Assembly (NCBI GenBank): GCA_946482075.1
Contig: CAMLQG010000080.1
Span: forward strand, 1-16,656
Reading direction: 5' to 3'
DNA length: 16,656 nucleotides
Source: an uncultured Erythrobacteraceae bacterium
GTDB taxonomy: Bacteria; Pseudomonadota; Alphaproteobacteria; Sphingomonadales; Sphingomonadaceae
In this document: piece by piece, positions 1-5,668 of the stretch
Position numbering within the stretch: position 1 is the stretch's first letter
Layout: each line of letters begins with the position of its first letter
The notes under the pieces: generated by a model
Database searches by the model: none
What the model saw: only the letters and a program-made list of their open reading frames with translations
What the model was told of the DNA's origin: nothing
Translations under genes and position numbers: made by a program

Positions 1-726
1 ATGCCGGTCTCGGTACGCCCCGGCAAGACCGGCTTCGAAGCCGTCTGGCCGCACCTGGTGGACCGGCAGAAGCCCGGCTTCATCGCGGTCACGCGCTCAG
101 GCAGGCGCTTCGTCGATGAAAGCGCATCCTATCATCACTTTATCCCGCCGATGCTGCGCGCCTGCGCGGGCGATGCGGAAGCCTGCGCCTGGCTGATCGC
201 GGACAAGCCTTCGATCGACAAATGGGGCATGGGCTTTGTCCGCCCTTTCCCCGTGCCGCGCGGCCATTACATCCGCTCGGGCTATTTACTGAAAGGCGAT
301 ACGCTGGAAGAACTCGCCCGCAAGGCCGGGATCGATCCGACCGGTCTGGCCGAGACGGTCGCGCAGTTCAACACCTATGCGAAGACCGGGATCGATCCCG
401 ATTTCGGCCGCGGCGGGCGGACCTACGATCTCTACCAGGGGGACGACGAAGTGGGTCCCAACCCCTGCCTCGGCCCGATCGCCCGGGGGCCGTTCTTCGC
501 GGTCAAGATCGTTCCGGGCGAGATCGGCACTTTCGCCGGTCTGCGCACGGACGAACACGCCCGCGTGCTGGACCGGCATGACAAGCCGATCGAAGGGCTG
601 TACGCGGTGGGCAACGATCAGGCCAACGTCTTCGGCGGCTGCTACCCCGGCCCCGGTGCGACACTGGGCCCGGCGCTGACCTTCGGCTACGTGGCGGGCC
701 AGCATCTGGCGGGACAGGTCGTATAG
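1..726 (+). CDS. FAD-dependent dehydrogenase, KSTD/fumarate reductase superfamily (5'-truncated by window edge)
   Basis: This is the C-terminal 241 residues of a flavoprotein related to 3-oxosteroid 1-dehydrogenases. These enzymes remove hydrogens from C1-C2 of a ring ketone and pass electrons through FAD. The visible part covers the end of the catalytic domain (GFIAVTRSGRRFVDE, about 25-39) and the final FAD-binding segment (GLYAVGNDQANVFGG, about 199-213). The YPGPG motif begins at Tyr215. In KSTD this motif holds the Tyr and Gly that bind the C3 carbonyl. The family is usually 550-590 aa, so about 330 residues including the N-terminal GxGxxG should lie upstream, and the ATG at base 1 is very probably an internal Met. 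It resembles the C-terminal part of the complete minus-strand flavoprotein at 2841-4592, for example in the shared stretches GPNPCLGP and KPIEGLYA. The substrate cannot be read from the sequence, and no terminator is obvious downstream. Confidence 0.85.
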   Translation: MPVSVRPGKTGFEAVWPHLVDRQKPGFIAVTRSGRRFVDESASYHHFIPPMLRACAGDAEACAWLIADKPSIDKWGMGFVRPFPVPRGHYIRSGYLLKGDTLEELARKAGIDPTGLAETVAQFNTYAKTGIDPDFGRGGRTYDLYQGDDEVGPNPCLGPIARGPFFAVKIVPGEIGTFAGLRTDEHARVLDRHDKPIEGLYAVGNDQANVFGGCYPGPGATLGPALTFGYVAGQHLAGQVV

Positions 727-862
727 GGCGAGAGTTGGTCCGTTCCAGCTGCCTTCCTTGCCCTCAATGCACGGTGAGTAGACACTTCTGCCTCGCTCGC
801 TTGGCTCACCATCCGAAGACTGAAAATCACGAAGGCAAGCTGCATTTTTTGCTCGCCAGGCT

Positions 863-891
863 CTTGAAGGGCATTTTTGCTTTTCCTAAAT
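863..891 (+). promoter_or_regulatory. Predicted RpoH (sigma-32) heat-shock promoter of hsp20
   Basis: CTTGAA at 863-868 and CCTAAAT at 885-891 are separated so that CTTG-N18-CCTAAAT fits the alphaproteobacterial RpoH form (CTTG-N17-18-CYTATNT) with one mismatch in the -10 element. Transcription would begin near 898. That gives a leader of about 98 nt before the hsp20 start, which suits the folded leader described next. The motif match is visible. The start site is inferred. Confidence 0.6.
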
Positions 892-894
892 TTT

Positions 895-994
895 GCCCTG
901 CCGGGCGCCTGTTCGGGTCCGGTGGGACATAGAGGGCACCGGCTCTTGGTTCCGGTGCATCTCAAGTCCGAATTGCTCAGATGGAGGATTTGGA
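895..994 (+). promoter_or_regulatory. ROSE-like RNA thermometer in the hsp20 5' leader
   Basis: The leader folds into consecutive hairpins: a short GCCC/GGGC stem (895-906), GTCC/GGAC (917-928), and a perfect 7-bp GCACCGG/CCGGTGC stem (936-942 with 952-958). The last hairpin hides the ribosome-binding site. Bases 967-978 pair with 984-994 around the loop AGATG. The stem contains the canonical ROSE anti-Shine-Dalgarno TTGCT (973-977) opposite AGGA, with G975 left unpaired and T974 wobbling with G987. The Shine-Dalgarno GGAGGA (983-988) is mostly inside the stem. ROSE elements repress alphaproteobacterial and gammaproteobacterial small heat-shock genes at low temperature and melt on heat shock. 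Pairing was done by hand, without energy calculation. Confidence 0.75.
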
Positions 995-995
995 A

Positions 996-1475
996 ATGAG
1001 AACCAACTTCGACTTTGCGCCCTATCGGCGCTCTACGGTCGGCTTCGACCGTTTCTTCGACCTTCTGGAAACCGGAATGCGCGGCGATGCAGCCGATAGC
1101 TACCCTCCCTTTGACATTTTGAGGGATGGCGAAGACAGTTATCGGATCACACTGGCCGTGGCTGGATTCCGTCCGGAAGACATCGAGGTCGTCGCCCAGC
1201 AGAACCTTCTTACGATTTCGGGCAAGCGCCCGGAGGAGGAATCTCAGGGCGAATATCTGCACCGTGGCATTGCTGCACGCACTTTCGAGCGACGCTTCCA
1301 ACTGGCCGATTTCATCGAAGCTGGAAATGCGACGTTCGAACATGGCTTGCTGACTGTCGAGCTGAAGCGTGTGGTGCCCGAGGCGATGAAACCGCGGCGT
1401 ATCAAGATCGGTGGCGGGACACCCGCCCTCGATGAGATCGAAGAGCATAAGGAAGAGGTGCGCGAAGCGGCCTGA
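996..1475 (+). CDS. Hsp20 family small heat-shock protein (IbpA-like)
   Basis: This is a 159-aa ATP-independent holdase chaperone of the cytosol that binds unfolding proteins until Hsp70/ClpB can refold them. The N-terminus MRTNFDFAPYRRSTVGFDRFFDLL is typical of IbpA-like alphaproteobacterial class A proteins. The alpha-crystallin domain spans about 38-128 and includes the conserved segment NATFEHGLL (111-119). The C-terminal I-x-I oligomer-anchor motif is IKI (136-138), followed by an acidic/Lys-rich tail. I chose the ATG at 996 over the in-frame ATG at 981. The Shine-Dalgarno GGAGGA at 983-988 serves 996 with 7-nt spacing, the family begins with MRT, and 981 lies inside the thermometer hairpin loop. 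Regulation is likely dual: RpoH transcription and ROSE translation control. It is first in a three-gene stress islet. Confidence 0.95.
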   Translation: MRTNFDFAPYRRSTVGFDRFFDLLETGMRGDAADSYPPFDILRDGEDSYRITLAVAGFRPEDIEVVAQQNLLTISGKRPEEESQGEYLHRGIAARTFERRFQLADFIEAGNATFEHGLLTVELKRVVPEAMKPRRIKIGGGTPALDEIEEHKEEVREAA

Positions 1476-1487
1476 TCCTTGGCAAAA

Positions 1488-1524
1488 CTGGCGGCCGGTG
1501 TCGCGCCTCGCTCCGGCCGGCCAG
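1488..1524 (+). terminator. GC-rich hairpin after hsp20
   Basis: CTGGCGGCCGG (1488-1498) pairs with CCGGCCGGCCAG (1513-1524) with one bulged C and a 14-nt loop, 12 nt after the hsp20 stop. There is no run of T directly after the stem. It may be a partial terminator or an mRNA-stabilising 3' hairpin that keeps hsp20 message higher than the downstream genes. Confidence 0.45.
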
Positions 1525-1558
1525 CCTTGCATCATCAACTTTTGCATGGGAGTGGACG

Positions 1559-1747
1559 ATGTCTGACTACCTTCTGAATTACTTGAAACGCGAGCATGCG
1601 CGCCTTGAGGGCGATCTCGCGAGGGAAGAACGAAAGTTCCTCCCCGATCAGATCCAGATCCAGCGGCTCAAGAAACTGAAGCTGGCGGTGAAGGACCGGA
1701 TCGCTCAAGTCGAGAAGGAAGCGCAGCAGGTTGGCGTAGCGGCCTGA
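1559..1747 (+). CDS. DUF465/YdcH-like small coiled-coil protein
   Basis: This 62-aa, highly charged, all-helical protein runs from MSDYLLNYLKREHARLEGDLAREE to KKLKLAVKDRIAQVEKEAQ. The HxxLE-like start, the charged middle and the ending KLKLAVKDRI match the short DUF465/YdcH family (60-75 aa), whose function is not established. It has no signal peptide, membrane segment or cysteine. The start is set by ATG 1559 with a GGGAG element a few bases upstream. It lies 83 bp after hsp20 on the same strand with a hairpin between, so partial co-transcription with the heat-shock gene is plausible. DUF465 genes are common in alphaproteobacteria and some sit beside stress genes. The link here is positional only. 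Confidence 0.75.
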   Translation: MSDYLLNYLKREHARLEGDLAREERKFLPDQIQIQRLKKLKLAVKDRIAQVEKEAQQVGVAA

Positions 1748-1755
1748 CTGAGCGG

Positions 1756-1781
1756 GGCGGGGTCAATCCGGCCCCGCCTTT
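1756..1781 (+). terminator. Intrinsic terminator after the DUF465-like gene
   Basis: GGCGGGG (1756-1762) pairs with CCCCGCC (1772-1778) around a 9-nt loop and is followed by TTTAA. The stem begins 8 nt after the stop. An alternative register, GCGGGGC/GCCCCGC (1752-1758/1771-1777), is also perfect. The T-run is short, so read-through into the next gene is possible. Confidence 0.6.
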
Positions 1782-1815
1782 AACCAAAATCAAAGCGACA
1801 CAAGAGGAGGAAGAG

Positions 1816-2046
1816 ATGTCGCGACCCCATTCAAGTTTGTACCCTTATCACATTGCGGACCATCCCCAGCTGGAACCCGAGGTGAAGCGCGCAATCCTGG
1901 CATCATGGGCATCCGATCGGGCGGCGGTTCCGGATAACCCCAGGTTGCGCAAGCCAGCCGGATTTAATGAGCCGATCTCTCTGGATGATGTGCTGAAAGC
2001 GTTGCGACGGCTCGAGGGACCAGGCACAACAATCTTCAATGGCTGA
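1816..2046 (+). CDS. Conserved-looking 76-aa protein of unknown function
   Basis: This is a 76-residue soluble protein. The start is well supported by a strong Shine-Dalgarno AGAGGAGGAAGAG ending just before ATG 1816. The middle (EVKRAILASWASDRAAVPDNPRLRKP, about 23-48) resembles a short alphaproteobacterial protein type in which ILASWASD is followed by a Pro-rich linker and a second helix (ISLDDVLKALRRLE, about 55-68). I recall this pattern but cannot name a family. It has no Cys, membrane segment or signal peptide. Codon use and the strong ribosome-binding site argue that it is real. It is the third gene of the heat-shock islet, separated from the DUF465-like gene by a weak terminator, and may be stress-related by position only. 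Confidence 0.7.
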   Translation: MSRPHSSLYPYHIADHPQLEPEVKRAILASWASDRAAVPDNPRLRKPAGFNEPISLDDVLKALRRLEGPGTTIFNG

Positions 2047-2064
2047 TCCCGGCCGCGTCTCGTC

Positions 2065-2092
2065 GCCAGCGCCGCGCCCTCGCGACGCTGGC
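2065..2092 (+). terminator. Strong hairpin closing the heat-shock islet
   Basis: GCCAGCG-c-CGCG (2065-2076) pairs with CGCG-a-CGCTGGC (2081-2092) around a CCCT tetraloop: 11 bp with a single C/A mismatch, 18 nt after the stop at 2046. There is no T-run after it, so the terminator reading rests on position and stem strength. Confidence 0.5.
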
Positions 2093-2334
2093 AGCGCGAC
2101 GTGTTCTTGCAACAAACATGCGAATGGCATTCTGGGCTTTGCCGCTGGTCAAGTCTGACCTGGTCCAACCGTCCATTATCCCGAGCAGGAGGTCCGCAAC
2201 GGCATCGCTATTTCTTTCCAGCAGTTCGCGCGCAGGGTTAACAGCTGGGGAATAGGGGAGGATCGCGGCGGGTTTGCAACCAGCATCACAATCCCGATCG
2301 GATCGTCATCACCCCCGCCGGATCAAAGCGCGCT
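2093..2334. other. Convergent intergenic gap with no convincing gene
   Basis: This gap lies between the plus-strand 76-aa gene and the minus-strand DDN-like gene. On the minus strand it can be read as a protein-like stretch (ELLERNSDAVADLLLGIMDG, about 2150-2210), but there is no well-placed ribosome-binding site or start and the frame runs on into the Arg/Ala-rich text of the hairpin at 2065-2092. It may be a decayed gene or chance. A long-range GATCCGGCGGG/CCCGCCGCGATC pairing (about 2259-2326, read on the minus strand) could help end the minus-strand operon, but its loop is about 45 nt. Confidence 0.25.
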
Positions 2335-2844
2335 TCAGCCGCCCGCTTCCTCGAGCGTGAACACGGGAATCTCGTGCTTCGGCCGCATGAGGATCAGGGG
2401 GATCTCGCGGTTCGCCTGCGTCCTGTAATTAGCGTAAGGAGGGTAGATGCTCTGAATGAAGCTCCACATGCGATCGCGTTCTTCCCCCCGCGGTTCGCGC
2501 CATGATCCGCGGAAGGCCTGGGTGCCGATCTGGAAGTCGATCTCGGGCTGTTCGATCAGGTTGAGATACCAGGCGGGATGCACATCGGCGCCCGCCTTGG
2601 ATGCGACGATCAGTGCTTCCCCGCCAATGTCGCCATAGACGAGCGGCACGATCCGGATGGCGCCCGACTTTCGGCCAGTGGTGCGCAGGAGGAGCGTAGT
2701 CTGCAGCAGATAGCCGCCAAGATCCTCCAGCGTCGTGATATGTCCTTTCGCGCCGCCGGAGCTGAGATATTCATTCAGGTGGTTCGCGGTCCAATCCAGC
2801 CGGCGATTTTCCAGCTCGGTCATCGTTACGACGTCGTCGCTCAT
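2335..2844 (-). CDS. DDN-like nitroreductase family (deazaflavin/F420-type) oxidoreductase
   Basis: This 169-aa protein has the split-barrel flavin-binding fold of the deazaflavin-dependent nitroreductase family, whose best-known member is mycobacterial Ddn. Signature segments are LLLRTTGRKSG (51-61), which forms the cofactor phosphate-binding region, VPLVYGD (66-72), and VASKAGADVHPAWYLNL (80-96). It ends in the family's IPLILMRP strand (148-155). Relatives reduce quinones, enones or nitro compounds with F420H2, and some proteobacterial members may use FMN instead. The start ATG at 2844 overlaps the stop of the upstream flavoprotein gene as ATGA, with GGGAG 8 nt before it, so translation is coupled. 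Coupling to a KSTD-like enzyme suggests action on the same ring ketone or enone. Cofactor and substrate are inferred. Confidence 0.85.
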   Translation of the reverse strand: MSDDVVTMTELENRRLDWTANHLNEYLSSGGAKGHITTLEDLGGYLLQTTLLLRTTGRKSGAIRIVPLVYGDIGGEALIVASKAGADVHPAWYLNLIEQPEIDFQIGTQAFRGSWREPRGEERDRMWSFIQSIYPPYANYRTQANREIPLILMRPKHEIPVFTLEEAGG

Positions 2845-4592
2845 TGATATTCTCCCACGCGGTCCGACAGCGCTCGGGCGGTCGGGATGTTCGCTCTTGT
2901 TGCAATATGATTGGCGGCAATGAAACCGAATACCGTCGCCGGACCCAGCGTCGAGCCAGCGCCCGGATAGGCGTTGCCGAAGGGCGCGCCGGAACAGTTA
3001 CCGATGGCGTAGAGCCCTTCGATCGGCTTGTCGGCCTGATCGAGGACCCGAGCCGATGCGTCGGCCTTCAGCCCCCCTTTTCCGCCGAGATCTCCGAGAT
3101 CCACGCGCACGGCATAGAAGGGCGGCTTGTCGACCGGGCCGAGACACGGATTCGGCCCGACCCGAGCATCGCCGAAATAGCGATCGTAGCTGCTCTCTCC
3201 CCGGTGGAATTCGAGATCGACGCCCGTGCGGGCATAGTCGTTCATCCGGCCCACCGTGTCCCGCAACGTGACGGGATCGAGATCGATCTTGGCCGCCAGT
3301 TCCTCGATCGTGTCGGCGCGGTAGAGATAGTGATCCCACCAGTCCCGCGGGATACTGCGATCGGGAGTGACCGTGCTCGGGAGAATGCCTCCCGCCGTGT
3401 AATGCTTGCGATAGGTCGCATCGAAGATCATCCAGCACGGCACGTTCGCTCCGCTCGCCTTCTGGTCTTCGATCATCGCCAGCCCGAACCGGTCGTAGGA
3501 ACACCCTTCGTTCACGAAGCGCTTTCCAAGCCGGTTCACGCAGACGCTGTTGGGATGCTTGTGATCCAGCCACATCTGATGAGTCACGTCGACATTGGCG
3601 ACTTCCCGCGAGGGCAGCTGCATGCTGGGCGCCCACCAGCAGCAATCCATCGATTCCGTCGCGGCGCCGATGGCCTGGCCGGCGAGGATGGCATCCCCGA
3701 CATTCGCCCCCTTCGGAGTCTGGCTCCAGCGCGCATCGGTCCTCACCGGAAGATGGCGGTCGCGCATTTGCTGATTCTGTTCGAAACCGCCCGCCGCGAG
3801 GATGACGCCGTAGCGGGCCTCCATCGTCATCGGCACATCGTTTCGAGTGACTTCCACGCCCGTCACCCGCCCGTCCTCTTCGACGATGCGCACCAGCCTG
3901 GTATTCAGCGAAAGCTCGATGCCGCGCTCCAGCATCGCCTTGCGCAGGCGCCCGACAAGCGCGGCGCCGAGAGTCAGCCGGCGATCCCGGTAGGACTTGC
4001 GCCTCCATCCCAGGTCCAGCCAGTATTTCGCAAACATCCTGGCCGCCACCAATTGCCAGCCGCGCGGCCGCGCGGCGAAGGCGAATGCCTGTCCCAGATC
4101 GAGCGTATAGCGGTTGAACAGCTTGAAAGCGTTCGCCGCCTCGCGAAGCTCAAAGAATTGCTCGCCCAGCTCGGCGGCATCCAGTTCGCGAGCCCCGATC
4201 ATGCGGCTGTCGGTCGCGCCCGGCTCGTCGCGGAAATAGTCGGGGAACGGGATGACATCGAGCGTGATCCCGATCTCGTCGAGATAGCGCACCATATCCT
4301 TGCCCCTATCGACATAGGCATCGACGCGATCCTGCCGGAAATCGCCCTTGCAGACCCGCGAAAGATAGGTGAGCGCGTCTTCCCGGCTGTCGCTCTCATT
4401 GCCCGGCCGCCCATGGTTGGGAATCCACACGAAGCCGCCGGACGTCGCCGAGGTTCCCCCGAACTTGTGTTCCTTCTCGATCAGGATCGGCTTGAGCCCC
4501 AGATCGGCGAGCCTGATCGCGGCCAACATGCCTCCTGCGCCGGAACCGACCACGACAACGTCTGTCGCAATTGCCTGTTTCGCCTCTGTCAT
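2841..4592 (-). CDS. FAD-dependent 3-oxosteroid 1-dehydrogenase-like oxidoreductase
   Basis: This 583-aa flavoprotein is full length for the KSTD/fumarate reductase superfamily. It has an N-terminal dinucleotide fold DVVVVGSGAGGMLAA (11-25) with an acidic strand end IEKE (38-41), then GGTSATSGG (45-53), a central substrate-cap domain, and a C-terminal FAD segment GLYAIGNCSGAPFG ending in YPGAG at Tyr542. In KSTD this Tyr-Gly pair holds the C3 keto oxygen, so a cyclic ketone substrate is likely. The start at 4592 is preferred over 4625 because GGGAGGGG lies 5 nt upstream and the fold begins a few residues later. No signal peptide is present, so it should act in the cytosol. It is divergent from a LysR gene and coupled by ATGA to the DDN-like gene. 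Steroid specificity is not proven; terpenoid or other alicyclic ketones are possible. Confidence 0.88.
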   Translation of the reverse strand: MTEAKQAIATDVVVVGSGAGGMLAAIRLADLGLKPILIEKEHKFGGTSATSGGFVWIPNHGRPGNESDSREDALTYLSRVCKGDFRQDRVDAYVDRGKDMVRYLDEIGITLDVIPFPDYFRDEPGATDSRMIGARELDAAELGEQFFELREAANAFKLFNRYTLDLGQAFAFAARPRGWQLVAARMFAKYWLDLGWRRKSYRDRRLTLGAALVGRLRKAMLERGIELSLNTRLVRIVEEDGRVTGVEVTRNDVPMTMEARYGVILAAGGFEQNQQMRDRHLPVRTDARWSQTPKGANVGDAILAGQAIGAATESMDCCWWAPSMQLPSREVANVDVTHQMWLDHKHPNSVCVNRLGKRFVNEGCSYDRFGLAMIEDQKASGANVPCWMIFDATYRKHYTAGGILPSTVTPDRSIPRDWWDHYLYRADTIEELAAKIDLDPVTLRDTVGRMNDYARTGVDLEFHRGESSYDRYFGDARVGPNPCLGPVDKPPFYAVRVDLGDLGGKGGLKADASARVLDQADKPIEGLYAIGNCSGAPFGNAYPGAGSTLGPATVFGFIAANHIATRANIPTARALSDRVGEYQ

Positions 4593-4626
4593 GCGCACCC
4601 CTCCCAGTGACGTCGGACGACCCATC

Positions 4627-4681
4627 TATTATTTGTGCTAATATGTCCTGATAATAGCGTTATTTGTAATGAGGGTCATTA
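4627..4681. promoter_or_regulatory. Candidate LysR-type operator region between the divergent genes
   Basis: Three dyads sit within 55 bp. TATTA-N7-TAATA (4627-4643) contains a TTA-N7-TAA T-N11-A box, the classic LysR-type site. An imperfect GCTAATAT/ATAATAGC dyad (4637-4658, one mismatch) overlaps it. TAATGA-GGG-TCATTA (4667-4681) is a perfect 6-3-6 palindrome 9 bp before the LysR start. TTATTTGT occurs at 4629 and again at 4660, 31 bp or about three helical turns apart, on the same face of the DNA. This AT-rich block contrasts with the GC-rich genes on both sides. Control of both divergent genes by the adjacent LysR protein is inferred. Confidence 0.55.
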
Positions 4682-4690
4682 GGTCAGCTT

Positions 4691-5581
4691 ATGAAAATCC
4701 GGCCGGACAACTTTGGCGACCTTATCGCGTTTCAGGTGGTGGCAGCTGAACGCAGCTTCACGCGCGCCGCGACCCGGCTCGGCGTCACGCAATCGGCGCT
4801 CAGTCAGACCGTGAAGCGCCTGGAGGAGCGCCTGGGCCTCAGCCTGCTGGCCCGCACGACGCGGAGCGTGACACCGACGGAAGCCGGGGAGCGGCTGCTT
4901 GCCACGCTCGCGCCCGCGCTCGTCGATATCGCGGCCGAATTGGAGGCGATCGCTGAGCTGAGGGACAGACCGTCCGGAGTGGTGAGAGTGACTGCGGGAA
5001 AGCACGCGGTGGATACGGTGCTGTGGCCGGCGCTCAAGACCCTGCTCTCCACCTATCCCGAGATCCAGATCGAGATCAGCGTGAGCTCGGCGCTGCAGGA
5101 TATCGTCGCGCAGCAATTCGATGCGGGCATCCGCCTCGGCGAACATGTCGACCATGACATGGTTGCCGTTCCCGTGGGACCCAGGCTGCGGGCGGCTATC
5201 GTCGGCTCGCCGGATTATTTCGCGCGGCGCTCCTATCCACTCCGGCCATCGGATCTCGCAAGCCATCGATGTATCGGCTTTCGCGGTTCGAGCGGTGGGC
5301 TGCACCCCTGGGAATTCGGCAAGGACGGGCGCGAGCTGTCGGTGCGCATCGGCGGCGGCCCCATATTCGACAATGGCGACCTGATGGTGTCGGCGGCGCT
5401 CGACGGATTGGGCCTGGCGCATGTCATGGAAGACATGGCGGCCCCTTATATCGCCGACGGCACGCTCGTCAGAGTGCTCGAGGATTGGTGCAAGCCGATC
5501 CCCGGATATTATCTCTATTACCCCCGGCGCCACCGGGCATCGCTGGCCTTCAACCTGTTCGTCCAGGCTGTCGCCGGCTGA
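4691..5581 (+). CDS. LysR family transcriptional regulator
   Basis: This is a 296-aa protein, normal length for the family. The N-terminal winged helix-turn-helix covers about residues 8-65, with the recognition segment RAATRLGVTQSALSQTVKRLEERLG and the wing RTTRSVTPTEAGERLL. The linker helix and the periplasmic-binding-like effector domain (about 90-295) follow. The wing sequence recalls the PgrR/YcjZ branch of LysR proteins. It reads away from the KSTD-like gene and most probably regulates that operon and itself through the dyads at 4627-4681. The effector would then be the pathway substrate or an intermediate. The ribosome-binding site is weak (TTAGG 7 nt upstream), consistent with low expression. 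The nearby TonB receptor could be a further target. Confidence 0.92.
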   Translation: MKIRPDNFGDLIAFQVVAAERSFTRAATRLGVTQSALSQTVKRLEERLGLSLLARTTRSVTPTEAGERLLATLAPALVDIAAELEAIAELRDRPSGVVRVTAGKHAVDTVLWPALKTLLSTYPEIQIEISVSSALQDIVAQQFDAGIRLGEHVDHDMVAVPVGPRLRAAIVGSPDYFARRSYPLRPSDLASHRCIGFRGSSGGLHPWEFGKDGRELSVRIGGGPIFDNGDLMVSAALDGLGLAHVMEDMAAPYIADGTLVRVLEDWCKPIPGYYLYYPRRHRASLAFNLFVQAVAG

Positions 5582-5608
5582 CGGGATTGATACGGACCAG
5601 AAGCAGAC

Positions 5609-5640
5609 AGGGCGCGTCAGGCCTGCAGCCGACGCGCCCT
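5609..5640. terminator. Bidirectional hairpin between convergent LysR and TonB receptor genes
   Basis: AGGGCGCGTC (5609-5618) and GACGCGCCCT (5631-5640) form a perfect 10-bp stem with a 12-nt loop. It lies 27 bp after the LysR stop and 28 bp after the receptor stop (on the minus strand). Neither side has a T-run, but the central position between convergent genes makes it the likely shared terminator. Confidence 0.6.
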
Positions 5641-5668
5641 CCCCGCCCTCATATCCGGCGTGTTGCGA

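Noticed and set aside
687..1547. 286-aa minus-strand open frame across hsp20 and its leader
   Set aside because: It is antisense to a certain hsp20 gene and its thermometer, and no family is recognisable.
2844..4610. 588-aa plus-strand open frame opposite the KSTD-like gene
   Set aside because: It mirrors the flavoprotein gene almost exactly, has no ribosome-binding site or recognisable domain, and the minus strand carries the full FAD motifs.
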